Positions 1-6,340 are shown, counted from the stretch's first letter. The stretch: 23,351 bases of DNA from a virus (IMGVR_UViG_3300028422_002001:1-23351); one strand, 5' to 3'. Program-made: numbers and translations. Notes: generated by a model not told the origin, from the letters alone.

Positions 1-681
1 TTATCTCCGGTGTTTGCTGGGCGGCACGATGAAGCCGACGTAGTGCATGGTGTGGATCTCCTGTTGTGGGAGTGTGATCCGGGGTTGGGTCTCGTTGATG
101 GAGGCGAGTGCGATGGTGTTGGCGCGCTCGAACAGCAGCTCTCGCACCATGCTGTGGCCGTCTTGGGTGGTGACTAGTACGAATTCGCCGGGCATGGCGC
201 TGTGGCCTGGTTCAAGTACGATGAACCAGCCGTCTCGGATGGTGGGGCTCATGGCGTCGCCGCGTATCCGGAGGGCGTAGGCGTTGGGGTCGCTGCTGGG
301 GACGTCGATCCAGCCGTCGTTCTGCCCCGCTGAGCGCTCTAGGGTGACCCAGGTTCCCCCCTCATCTCCTTGGGCAGTGCCCTCCACCGGTGCCTTGCGG
401 GAGGGGGTGGTGATCGCCGCTGTCAGCTCCAGTGCATGGTCGCTCGGTAGCTCCAACTCCACCGCTAATCCCGTGCCGTTGATCAACCACTCGGGGTTCA
501 CCTGCACCGCCTGTGCGAGCCGACGGACATCGGCGAAGGTCGGTTCGCGCACGTCCCGCTCGTAGTTGGAGACGCGGCTTTGCGACCGCCAGCCACAGGC
601 CGTCGCCACCTCCCCCTGCCCCAACTTCAACCGCTCCCGCGCCCAGCGCAGACGGCTGCCAAAGCTCATCAATCGATTCAT
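1..681 (-). CDS. CI-like phage repressor, HTH plus S24 domain with altered catalytic dyad
   Basis: This 226-residue protein has the two-domain layout of lambda-type repressors. An HTH of the XRE class covers about residues 8-66 (recognition helix near SQSRVSNYERD, then the typical PEWLINGTG end). A linker and a LexA/CI-like S24 domain (about 125-222) follow. It should bind the operators just upstream and hold the lysis and tail genes silent. In LexA-family peptidases the nucleophile sits in a G-x-S-M motif and the general base in a V-K-[RKE]-L motif. Here these read G141-D-A143-M and V-R180-E-L, so Ser is Ala (GCC) and Lys is Arg (CGA). Self-cleavage driven by RecA therefore looks impossible, while dimerisation may persist. 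The start at 681 fits a leaderless mRNA from the promoter candidate at 688-717; Met5 at 669 is an alternative. The gene stops at the window edge. Repressor identity is firm; loss of cleavage is inferred. Confidence 0.9.
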   Translation of the reverse strand: MNRLMSFGSRLRWARERLKLGQGEVATACGWRSQSRVSNYERDVREPTFADVRRLAQAVQVNPEWLINGTGLAVELELPSDHALELTAAITTPSRKAPVEGTAQGDEGGTWVTLERSAGQNDGWIDVPSSDPNAYALRIRGDAMSPTIRDGWFIVLEPGHSAMPGEFVLVTTQDGHSMVRELLFERANTIALASINETQPRITLPQQEIHTMHYVGFIVPPSKHRR

Positions 682-687
682 CCCCTA

Positions 688-717
688 ATTTTCCATCACG
701 TCCCGTGATGAGGTCAC
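688..717 (-). promoter_or_regulatory. Candidate repressor promoter (PRM-like)
   Basis: Read leftward, GTGACC (717-712) and GAAAAT (693-688) are separated by 18 bases and match the sigma-70 -35 and -10 boxes at 4 of 6 positions each. The spacer contains the whole operator at 694-710. Transcription would start about 6-7 bases past the -10 box, at the ATG at 681, giving a leaderless message as for lambda cI from PRM. The match is by eye and the boxes are weak. Confidence 0.45.
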
Positions 718-755
718 ACGACGAATCGTGTTGATTGATATCACGAAACGTTATT
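694..755. promoter_or_regulatory. Three 17-bp operator-like sites between repressor and cro-like gene
   Basis: Three sites share a 7-3-7 layout. Site a at 694-710 is CATCACGtccCGTGATG, a perfect inverted repeat. Site b at 717-733 is CACGACGaatCGTGTTG, which keeps 6 of 7 bases of the right arm and 5 of 7 of the left. Site c at 739-755 is TATCACGaaaCGTTATT, with 6 of 7 left-arm bases. Centres are 23 and 22 bases apart, about two helical turns, the spacing of lambda OR1-OR3. Site a fills the spacer of the leftward promoter candidate and site c fills that of the rightward one, with site b between. The CI-like and Cro-like proteins encoded on either side are the obvious ligands. Confidence 0.75.
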
Positions 756-760
756 AGAAT
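731..760 (+). promoter_or_regulatory. Candidate promoter for cro-like gene and lysis/tail genes (PR-like)
   Basis: TTGATT (731-736) and TAGAAT (755-760) form sigma-70-like -35 and -10 boxes with an 18-base spacer, and operator site c overlaps the spacer and the first -10 base. The expected start near 767 leaves only a short leader, but it still carries the strong ribosome binding site AGGAGGT at 768-774. No other clear promoter was seen before the tail genes, so this one may drive much of the block. Confidence 0.5.
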
Positions 761-778
761 GGGCGCCAGGAGGTGACC

Positions 779-1087
779 ATGCCCAGCCCCACCCGGAAAG
801 CGATCGATCTCGCCGGTGGCCCAACCGCCCTCGCTGTCTGCCTGGGTGAGCGGCAACCCACCGTCTCCAATTGGCTTGCCCGTGACCGCATCCCCGCCGA
901 GCGGGTGGAGGCGGTCTGTCTTGCCATTGACAACGCCGTCACCCCCCACGAGTTGCGCCCCGATGTGTTTGGCGATCCGGCCTATCGCGCCGCTCGTCAT
1001 GGTGTCGGCCGAGGGGAGGAGGCGGCGGCTGGGGCGGAAGGTGCTGTCGCCTTGGGGTGTGTTAGGCGCGTATGTCCCGCCTCTTAG
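779..1087 (+). CDS. Cro/YdaS-like DNA-binding regulator
   Basis: This small protein (102 residues) begins with a YdaS-type HTH: an AIDLAGGPTALAV helix, the turn and recognition segment ERQPTVSNWLAR, then IPAERVEAVCLAIDNAVTPHELRPDVF. YdaS proteins often take the Cro position in lambdoid prophages, divergent from CI. The ATG at 779 is preferred over the in-frame GTG at 773 because AGGAGGT at 768-774 is correctly spaced for 779. The last 35 or so residues are rich in Gly, Ala and Arg and do not resemble the family, so the tail may be dispensable or altered. It probably competes with the CI-like repressor for the three operators and permits expression of the lysis and tail genes. Confidence 0.75.
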   Translation: MPSPTRKAIDLAGGPTALAVCLGERQPTVSNWLARDRIPAERVEAVCLAIDNAVTPHELRPDVFGDPAYRAARHGVGRGEEAAAGAEGAVALGCVRRVCPAS

Positions 1088-1142
1088 TTCGGGGCCTTCA
1101 ATCCCTCAGAGGGCGTTTACTTTGCAGTTGTGAGGTTCAGTC

Positions 1143-1601
1143 ATGCCATACAAATTAGGCAGCGGATCGCGCCACGAGCTGCGCGGTGTGCGCAGTGTGC
1201 TGGTGCAGGTGGTGGAGCGCGCCATCGAACTCACCACGCAGGATTTCTGCGTGGTGGATGGGTTGCGTAGCCGAGAAGAGCAGGTGGCGCTGGTACAGCG
1301 AGGCGCCTCGAAGACGCTGCATAGCAAACACCTCACTGGCGAGGCGGTGGACCTGGTGCCGTTTATCAACGGTCGGCCGCGTTGGGAGTGGGGGCCGCTC
1401 TACGACGTGGCCGCTGCGGTGCAACAGGCGGCCCGCGAGCAGGGGGTGGCGCTGCGTTGGGGCGGTGTGTGGGACCGTCCGTTACTCGACCTAGCCAGCG
1501 GTGCCGATGGCCTGGAGCAGGCGGTGAACGCCTATGGCGAACGGCGTCGGGCCGCGGGCAAGCGGGTCTTTCTGGACGGTCCCCACTTCGAGCTGGTTTG
1601 A
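1143..1601 (+). CDS. M15-family endolysin (peptidoglycan peptidase)
   Basis: This 152-residue zinc peptidase of the M15 family resembles the L-alanyl-D-glutamate endopeptidase endolysins of T5-like phages. The zinc-binding pattern S-x-H-x-x-G-x-A-x-D is present as SKHLTGEAVD, giving ligands His63 and Asp70, and the C-terminal DGPHFEL motif gives His148. An upstream GLRSREEQ segment is also typical. There is no signal peptide or membrane segment, so it should reach the wall through the holin encoded at 2658. A GAGG ribosome binding site lies about 8 bases before the ATG. It is the first lysis gene and lies 55 bases after the cro-like gene with no evident terminator between them. It would cut cross-linked stem peptides to release particles. 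Confidence 0.9.
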   Translation: MPYKLGSGSRHELRGVRSVLVQVVERAIELTTQDFCVVDGLRSREEQVALVQRGASKTLHSKHLTGEAVDLVPFINGRPRWEWGPLYDVAAAVQQAAREQGVALRWGGVWDRPLLDLASGADGLEQAVNAYGERRRAAGKRVFLDGPHFELV

Positions 1602-1621
1602 CACCGATAGGAGCGCCCACC

Positions 1622-2158
1622 ATGCAGAGATATTTCGCCTCCCTCCTCTGTCTCCTCCCCCTCATCCTGGGGGGCTGCGCCAATTCAGAGCCGAGCCTCA
1701 ACAGTGCGACCCAGGTGGCCAACACCGCCATCGCCCTGACCGATGCGCGGGGCGAGATCGAGGCGGTGATTGCTGAAGTCGATCGCGCTGCCGTTGACTG
1801 GCCGCTCTCTGACCAAAGCGCCTGGACGGCAGTGACCGTGGAGACCCGTCAGCTCCTCGATCGCCTGGCCGAATTGCGGAGCAGCAGCGTGCTGCCGAGC
1901 CTGACGGAGCTGACGCCGCTACTCCAGCAGGCAGAGGCGCTTTATGGGCGCGGTGCGGCCTTGGTGCATCCCCATATGAATGAGATCGGCGAGTTGGGCC
2001 GCCTGCGCCTCGCCCGCTTCCGTGATGCCCACGATGGCTTGCAGACGGCCTACGCCGCCTACCAGGCCAACCAAACCGCGCAGACCGCCGCCCAGGTGCT
2101 GGACACGGCGATCCGCCTAGGCACCCTCGCGGTGAAGTTGGGGGTGGTGGTGCCATGA
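1622..2158 (+). CDS. Lysis-cassette lipoprotein, function unknown
   Basis: This 178-residue protein starts with a lipoprotein signal peptide: a short charged start, the hydrophobic stretch FASLLCLLPLIL and the lipobox L-G-G-C with Cys19. The mature part is mostly predicted alpha-helix, rich in Ala, Leu and Thr, and lacks a known catalytic motif. AGGAG at 1609-1613 supports the ATG at 1622; longer in-frame readings upstream overlap the endolysin gene and have no such site. It ends with an ATGA overlap into the hydrolase gene. Its place in a lysis cassette would suit an outer-membrane spanin subunit, but it is longer than usual o-spanins and no paired inner-membrane spanin is visible, so that role is only a possibility. 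Confidence 0.75.
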   Translation: MQRYFASLLCLLPLILGGCANSEPSLNSATQVANTAIALTDARGEIEAVIAEVDRAAVDWPLSDQSAWTAVTVETRQLLDRLAELRSSSVLPSLTELTPLLQQAEALYGRGAALVHPHMNEIGELGRLRLARFRDAHDGLQTAYAAYQANQTAQTAAQVLDTAIRLGTLAVKLGVVVP

Positions 2159-2661
2159 TTGAGTACGCCGCGTTGCGTGATGAGATGCGCAGTGGTGACC
2201 TGTTCCTGGTGGAGGGCCGTGGGGTGATCTCCACCCTCATCCGGGTCTTGACGGGACAGCAGCTCTCCCACGTTGCACTCCTGGTCTGGATCGACGGCGG
2301 CCTGTGGGTGGCGGAGATGCGCGAGTTTGTCGGCTTTCAACTGCGGCCGGCCTCGCTCTGGCTAGAGGACATCAGCGGAGCGGGGCACACCGTCTACTAC
2401 GGTCGCGCACCGCGCCGTGTGCGGGAGAGTCCGTTGGTGAAAGAGACGGCCCTGGGCTTTCGCTCGCAGGGGTATGGCTACTTAAGCCTGTTGCAAGTGT
2501 GGTGGGCGCAGCTGCGGCGCACCCGGCTCCGGCCGCGCGGAGTGGTCTGCTCTACCTTTGTGCAGCGGTGTTGGGAGGCGGCAGGGATCGCCTTTAGTCA
2601 GACAGCAGATCCGGGAGACTTTCTGCGCCTATGCGACGGAATCGAGGCTATCGAAGCGTGA
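2155..2661 (+). CDS. YiiX-like permuted NlpC/P60 (papain-fold) hydrolase
   Basis: This 168-residue protein resembles the YiiX/YaeF group of circularly permuted NlpC/P60 enzymes. The N-terminal RSGDLFLVEGRGVIST leads to QQLSHVALLV with His39, a second acidic position follows in VAEM (Glu54), and the C-terminal VVCSTFVQRCWEAAG carries the candidate nucleophile Cys132. Such enzymes act as amidases or acyl hydrolases on wall peptides or lipids; the substrate here is unknown. No signal peptide is seen. It is translationally coupled on both sides (ATGA with the lipoprotein, GTGA with the holin), so it belongs to the lysis cassette. It could be a second lytic enzyme or could process the lipoprotein. 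Confidence 0.75.
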   Translation: MIEYAALRDEMRSGDLFLVEGRGVISTLIRVLTGQQLSHVALLVWIDGGLWVAEMREFVGFQLRPASLWLEDISGAGHTVYYGRAPRRVRESPLVKETALGFRSQGYGYLSLLQVWWAQLRRTRLRPRGVVCSTFVQRCWEAAGIAFSQTADPGDFLRLCDGIEAIEA

Positions 2662-3041
2662 GCGAACCGACTCCTCCTTGGTTCGAAATGCCCGTGCGCG
2701 AGGCGATCGCCTATGGGGTGGTGGTGGCCATCTCCAGTTGGGGCGGGATCGTCGCTTACATCAACCGAGTCCGGGCAGGGCGAGAGTTTAGCCTGTCAGA
2801 GCTGATAGGCGAGCTGACCACCTCGGCCTTCTGCGGCGTACTCACCTACTGGTTCTGCCAATGGGCGGGCCTCAACCCCTACCTCACTGCGGCGCTGGTG
2901 GGGATCTCCGGCCACATGGGCTCGCGTGGCCTGGCCCTCACCGAGCGCTATATGTTGGCTGCTGCCCGCAAGTGGCTCGATGTGCGCTTTGGTTTGCGCG
3001 CCGAGGGCGATCAAAAAGAGGGTGGCGATAGCCCTCAGTAA
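2658..3041 (+). CDS. Holin (LydA / holin superfamily III-like)
   Basis: This 127-residue protein has three hydrophobic segments, at about residues 16-35, 53-71 and 74-88, and a charged C-terminal tail. The stretch NPYLTAALVGISGHMGSRG is typical of LydA-type holins of superfamily III. It should form lesions in the inner membrane that let the endolysin through and set lysis timing. The GTG at 2658 overlaps the previous stop as GTGA, matching the coupling of the genes before it; an in-frame ATG at 2631 would give 9 more residues inside the previous gene and is less likely. It closes the lysis cassette, and a stable hairpin follows about 40 bases later. Confidence 0.85.
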   Translation: MSEPTPPWFEMPVREAIAYGVVVAISSWGGIVAYINRVRAGREFSLSELIGELTTSAFCGVLTYWFCQWAGLNPYLTAALVGISGHMGSRGLALTERYMLAAARKWLDVRFGLRAEGDQKEGGDSPQ

Positions 3042-3082
3042 CGCAGTTTTACCCCGTCAATTCCCCTGTTATCTAGGCATCC

Positions 3083-3108
3083 GCACAACGGCCTTCGGGC
3101 CGCTGTGC
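3083..3108 (+). terminator. Hairpin with UUCG loop after the lysis cassette
   Basis: Bases 3083-3093 pair with 3098-3108, with one A-C mismatch, around the extra-stable cUUCGg tetraloop. No run of T follows, so it is not a standard intrinsic terminator. It may slow polymerase, block exonucleases or separate the lysis message from the next gene. Confidence 0.4.
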
Positions 3109-3137
3109 GCTGCATATCGTGTGAGGAGAAGAGTGAA

Positions 3138-3389
3138 ATGGGCAATCCCACGCTGATGGCTGAGTTACCAGGCAAGAGTAAGTTCTATGTTGCCGAGCTG
3201 GTCCCCTTCTTTGCCCGCGCGTTGGCGTGCAGTGAGGCCGCTGCCCGTCAGCGGATCTATCGCGCCATTCGCGCAGGCCGGATCGCGGTGGAGGAGTATC
3301 CCACGGCGAGTCCCAACCCAGAGTCAGTGACCTATCGGATCCCCCGCGACGAGGCGATCAGGGTGTTGAGCGGCACGCCGCGCAAGTGA
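3138..3389 (+). CDS. Small winged-helix/HTH protein, excisionase-like
   Basis: This 83-residue basic protein has the order FYVAELVPFFA, RQRIYRAIRAGRI and TYRIPRDEAIRVL. That is the usual pattern of AlpA/excisionase-type HTH proteins, in which a helix-turn-helix is followed by a small wing and a final helix. The ATG at 3138 is chosen because GAGGAGAA at 3123-3130 precedes it; a longer reading from 3105 adds a Cys-rich stretch without support. Such proteins regulate transcription or control recombination direction, but no integrase belongs to this block. It stands between lysis and tail genes, where most lambdoid phages carry terminase and head genes. It may be a late regulator or a remnant of a reshuffled junction. 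Confidence 0.55.
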   Translation: MGNPTLMAELPGKSKFYVAELVPFFARALACSEAAARQRIYRAIRAGRIAVEEYPTASPNPESVTYRIPRDEAIRVLSGTPRK

Positions 3390-3424
3390 TCGCCTCGCTG
3401 AGTTCCATCATTCCCCCCTTCTGC

Positions 3425-3442
3425 GCACGACCTTCGTTGTGC
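3425..3442 (+). repeat. Small hairpin related to the one at 3083
   Basis: Bases 3425-3431 pair with 3436-3442 (one G-T pair) around CTTC. It shares the GCAC...CCTTCG...GTGC framework with the hairpin at 3083-3108, so two similar hairpins flank the small HTH gene. Confidence 0.4.
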
Positions 3443-3460
3443 CACCGCTGATGGCAACGG

Positions 3461-3487
3461 GATGCGCTACCCCTTGGGGTAGCGCAT
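3461..3487. terminator. 12-bp palindrome, possible terminator or protein site
   Basis: The arms at about 3462-3473 and 3476-3487 (core GCGCTACCCC / GGGGTAGCGC) are perfectly complementary with TT at the centre. The RNA form would be a strong hairpin, but no T run follows. The near-perfect symmetry would also suit a dimeric DNA-binding protein, for example the HTH protein encoded just before it. Confidence 0.4.
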
Positions 3488-3729
3488 TCGCTGCTCGCTA
3501 ACACGTAACGTCGCAGCTGTTGCAGCTGTATCACCTGTCGCAGCGCCGCGCCGTATCGTACACCCCCACGAAGGTGCTGGTGCAGTGCTCTGCCCGCGGT
3601 GCCGGCCGCCGGAGATGGCGCGGCAACGCCATCGGGCGCACTGGGCCATTCGCACCGCTTTTAACGCCCGCTCCCGGGTCGAGCAGACCTTGGGGTGTGG
3701 GATCCACTCCTAGCCCACAGGAGTCGTCG

Positions 3730-4161
3730 ATGTCTGTCGTTCTACCGGATCTGCAACCGTGGCAAGAGCGCCTGCGCACCCTTTTAGCCGAGCAGGCGAT
3801 TCGCGTCGCCGGCGCTGCCGAGATGGCGAGCGCCATGGCAGAAGGGACCCCCGCACCGGCCCTCTATCTGCTGGAGGAGCGGGCGGGGGCAGAGCCGAAT
3901 CGCAGCATGGTCGGCGTGGTGCAAACGGTGGAGCGGGTGGTCTCTATCCACTACGCCATCGACAACCAAAGTGACGCCTCGGTAGCGCAGCTAGGGTCGC
4001 TGCGCGCCACTGTGATGGGCGCGCTACTCGGTTGGACACCGCCCGATTGCAGCCACCAGATCCAATTTGTTGAGGGCCAGCTGACGGCGTTCGACACCGA
4101 TCTCCTTTGGTGGCAAGACCAGTTCAAAACGCAGTTTCGGCTGCATCACATCCACCCCTGA
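3730..4161 (+). CDS. Phage tail terminator-like protein
   Basis: This 143-residue protein resembles the gp37/tail-terminator proteins of siphoviruses and Mu-like siphophages. The pattern includes an N-terminal WQERLRTLLAEQ helix, an AGAAEMASAM segment, the strand ALYLLEER, and near the end ALLGWTPP, IQFVEGQL and LLWWQDQFKT. Terminators cap the growing tail tube and form the surface that joins a head. AGGAG at 3718-3722 supports the ATG at 3730. About 200 bases of unclear sequence, including a short TGGCCA hairpin at 4200-4215, separate it from the tail tube gene. It is the first recognisable structural gene of the block, so a complete tail could be capped even if no head is made. Confidence 0.75.
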   Translation: MSVVLPDLQPWQERLRTLLAEQAIRVAGAAEMASAMAEGTPAPALYLLEERAGAEPNRSMVGVVQTVERVVSIHYAIDNQSDASVAQLGSLRATVMGALLGWTPPDCSHQIQFVEGQLTAFDTDLLWWQDQFKTQFRLHHIHP

Positions 4162-4363
4162 AGTGCCCGCCCATGGTCGGATTCAGGGGGGAGTCCCATT
4201 GGCCAGTGATGGCCATCAGGCGGGAGTTGCCGCCGAAAGTGCGCGCCTGGGAAGTGTCGTTTCCCATGGCGACTCAAACCGGGCGCGCCCCACGCGATGG
4301 CGCCGTCCTCAAGGCAGTGAACACTGCGAACACAATGAACTGAAATGAAAGAGGAACTAGCGA

Positions 4364-5542
4364 ATGTATGACTCCAGTTTGATGGCGCTACTGACTGCGC
4401 AGGAAGTGAGCTATGGCACCGATCCGGGCGCCGACTACCAGGGCATCCTGCTGACCGAAGGCGCCGACATCCAGCCGGTGGGCGCCAAGATCGATCGCAA
4501 GGTGATGACCAGCCACCGCTCTGCGCTCGGTAGCGTCATCGGTGCCAAGGGTTGGAATCTCACCATCCCCTGCGAACTGAAGGGTGGCGGCCTGACCGGC
4601 AGCGCCCTCAACAAACCTGAGTTTGATCACCTGTTGCAGGCCTCCGCCATGGGCGTCACTGCCGGCTGCGTCATCACCCTGAGCGGTGTGAGCGGCAGTT
4701 GGGAGGCCGGTGAGGTGGTGACCAACACCACCACCTCCGGCACTGTGGGCACCCTGCTCAACGTGGTGGTGAGTGGCAGCAACACCACCCTCTTCATCCA
4801 CCCGCTCGACACCAAGCCGTCTGACACCGACAGCCTGGCCGGTGCTACCTCTGCTGCCACCGGCACCGTCTCCGGCGCGCCGGCCGACTCTTGGGTCTAC
4901 TACCCGCTGAGTGACCACGCCGCTTACAAGAGTGCCACCGCCCACTTCCACTGGGACGGCGTGCGCCACATCGCCACCGGTCTGCGGGCCGACTGGGAGG
5001 TGACCGCCGAGGTCAGCGGTTACGCTGCCATCAAGTTCACCGGCCAGGGGGTCTACAACGATCCCACCAACATCGCCCTGCCGAGCCCCGCGCTGAATGG
5101 TGTACTGCCGCCGGTGGTGCAGAACGCTGGCCTACAGATCATCAACGACGGCTCTACGGTCGATATGAGCAAGACCGCGGTGAAGAGCTTGCAGCTCAAG
5201 GGCGGCAACCAGATCAAAGAGCGGAACGACATGAACGCCATCGACGGCCGTCGCTCCATCGAGATCCTCGGCGCCCGCCAGGCGAGCGGCTCCATCGATC
5301 CGGAAGTGATGGCGCTGGCCGACTTCGACATCTGGACCGCCTGGAAAGACGCCACCACCCAGCGGCTCTACGCCACCCTCGGTGCCGACGCCGGCAACCG
5401 GGTCCACCTGCTGGTGACCAACGCCCAGGCGGATGAGGTGAAGTACCAGGACCGTGATGGCACCCTGGCCTACAACCTGCCGTTTACCCCGCGCGCCCTC
5501 ACCAGCGCCGGCAACGACGAGTACTTCCTGGTGTTCTATTGA
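4364..5542 (+). CDS. Major tail tube protein
   Basis: This 392-residue protein matches phage tail tube proteins of the two-domain siphovirus type. The N-terminal TAQEVSYGTDP and GILLTEGADIQPVGAKIDRKVM segments and the later WTLTIPCELKG-like stretch (WNLTIPCELKGGG, near residue 65) are characteristic. Tube subunits form stacked hexameric rings around the tape measure. An insert of about residues 100-165 rich in Thr, Ser and Gly may form a surface-exposed extra domain. GAGGA at 4351-4355 supports the ATG at 4364; a second in-frame ATG at 4382 is possible. No sheath gene accompanies it, which indicates a non-contractile tail. Confidence 0.85.
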   Translation: MYDSSLMALLTAQEVSYGTDPGADYQGILLTEGADIQPVGAKIDRKVMTSHRSALGSVIGAKGWNLTIPCELKGGGLTGSALNKPEFDHLLQASAMGVTAGCVITLSGVSGSWEAGEVVTNTTTSGTVGTLLNVVVSGSNTTLFIHPLDTKPSDTDSLAGATSAATGTVSGAPADSWVYYPLSDHAAYKSATAHFHWDGVRHIATGLRADWEVTAEVSGYAAIKFTGQGVYNDPTNIALPSPALNGVLPPVVQNAGLQIINDGSTVDMSKTAVKSLQLKGGNQIKERNDMNAIDGRRSIEILGARQASGSIDPEVMALADFDIWTAWKDATTQRLYATLGADAGNRVHLLVTNAQADEVKYQDRDGTLAYNLPFTPRALTSAGNDEYFLVFY

Positions 5543-5600
5543 TCGAACCCAAAACCCTGTTTCCGATCCTTTTTAACGCCACCCAATACTGGAGAACCCT

Positions 5601-5927
5601 ATGGCCCTGCGCCTGATTGATAACGACGCCCCTTACTCTGTTCCCGTCACCGTACTGGTACCGGACCACGGCAAGATGCGCGAGGTGAAGTTCACCATCC
5701 TCGCCAAGGTCATCTCCGACGAGGAGATCAAGAGCCTGGGCGAAAGTGGTGACATCGAGGCGCTGAACAAGTTGGTCACCGGCTGGAGCGGGATGAAGGA
5801 TCTGGACCACAACGAAGTGCCCTGCACGGAAGAGACTCGGGCGCTGGTGTTTGGTATCGCCAACTATCGCGGTGCCATCCTCGACGCCATCTTTAAGTCT
5901 CGCACCGGGCGCGCCCGGGGAAACTAA
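5601..5927 (+). CDS. Tail assembly chaperone, short form (lambda gpG-like position)
   Basis: This 108-residue protein lies between the tail tube and tape measure genes, the place held by lambda G. It reads as a small acidic-basic protein (MALRLIDNDAPYSVPVTVLVPDHG then REVKFTILAKVISDEEIKSL), like chaperones that coat the tape measure before tube assembly. GGAG about 8 bases before the ATG supports the start. The last sense codons are GGA AAC followed by TAA, and the heptamer G GGA AAC lies in the frame needed for -1 slippage, so a fraction of ribosomes should bypass this stop and make a fused protein ending at 6337. The chaperone role is assigned from position, size and this signal. Confidence 0.8.
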   Translation: MALRLIDNDAPYSVPVTVLVPDHGKMREVKFTILAKVISDEEIKSLGESGDIEALNKLVTGWSGMKDLDHNEVPCTEETRALVFGIANYRGAILDAIFKSRTGRARGN

Positions 5928-5953
5928 TCGCCGCCGCCCAACATCAGGCGGCG
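5918..5953 (+). promoter_or_regulatory. Programmed -1 ribosomal frameshift signal
   Basis: The slippery heptamer G GGA AAC occupies 5918-5924 in the correct phase of the chaperone frame (X XXY YYZ), directly before the TAA at 5925. After a 7-base spacer a GC-rich hairpin follows: CGCCGCC at 5932-5938 pairs with GGCGGCG at 5947-5953 around an 8-base loop. The -1 frame is open from before 5900 through to 6337. Lambda uses G GGA AAG at the equivalent place in G-T. Confidence 0.88.
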
Positions 5954-6337
5954 CTAGATTGGCACGCAACGCGGTCGAGAGGGAACTCGACCGCCCCCGT
6001 GCAAGAGCAGTTACAGGGGTTAGTAGAAGGTGAGGCGGCCGAGCAGTGGGCCGCCCTCATTCAACAACGCCAGCAGCAAACACACGAGGACCTTCTGCTC
6101 CTCGAAGAGAACCTGCCAGTGATCGAAGCGTGGGCCGTAGCGGGCGGCGAATGGATCACCGGTGGCATGGGCGGCCTGGTTCGCATGGACTGGACAGCCG
6201 TAGAAAAGGTGCTCGGTTACCACGAGATCGACACCCCTCCACACCTGATGCGCGGCCTGCATATCTTCAGCCGCGCCTACGCGGCAGAACATAACCGGCT
6301 CGATAACCAAGAGGCGGAACGAAAGAAGAGGCGATAG
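5924..6337 (+). CDS. Tail chaperone frameshift extension (lambda T-like; DUF1799-like)
   Basis: This frame continues the chaperone after -1 slippage at 5918-5924. Reading runs CTA ATC GCC and on without a stop, adding 137 residues so that the fused protein is about 245 residues. The only early start inside it is a GTG at 5999 with no ribosome binding site, so independent initiation is unlikely. The C-terminal part (VQEQLQGLVEGEAAEQW, then WITGGMGGLVRMDWTAV and HLMRGLHIFSRAYAAE) resembles the DUF1799-like proteins found just before tape measure genes. In lambda the fused gpGT recruits tube subunits to the tape measure-gpG complex; the same role is inferred. The tape measure gene begins 3 bases after its stop. 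Confidence 0.8.
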   Translation, partial: LIAAAQHQAALDWHATRSRGNSTAPVQEQLQGLVEGEAAEQWAALIQQRQQQTHEDLLLLEENLPVIEAWAVAGGEWITGGMGGLVRMDWTAVEKVLGYHEIDTPPHLMRGLHIFSRAYAAEHNRLDNQEAERKKRR

Positions 6338-6340
6338 GCC

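Larger units (their letters stand above)
3390..3729. other. Gene-free junction between lysis and tail modules
   Basis: No convincing gene is seen in these 340 bases. The frame of the tail terminator gene stays open back to 3520 but reads as low-complexity Arg/Gly/Pro sequence. Another frame (483-3708 region, starting near 3483) encodes a short CPRC-containing stretch with no usable ribosome site. The segment holds a small hairpin (3425-3442), a 12-bp palindrome (3461-3487) and the repeated GCAGCTGT words near 3513-3529. This is where terminase and head genes would lie in a lambda-like phage. Confidence 0.5.

Noticed and set aside
362-1000. Leftward 212-codon open frame over the repressor and cro-like genes
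   Set aside because: It overlaps two well-supported genes in another frame and its sequence is Gly/Arg-rich with no family pattern; typical shadow in GC-rich DNA.
3483-3708. Short frame with a CPRC motif, considered as an Ogr-like zinc finger
   Set aside because: Only one Cys pair is clear, the spacing of the later Cys does not fit Ogr, and no ribosome site precedes its ATG.
3520-3729. N-terminal extension of the tail terminator gene
   Set aside because: The added 70 residues are low-complexity, while ATG 3730 has a good ribosome site and fits the family length.
4107-4348. Two small overlapping frames between tail terminator and tail tube genes
   Set aside because: No ribosome sites, no family resemblance, and one starts inside the terminator gene.
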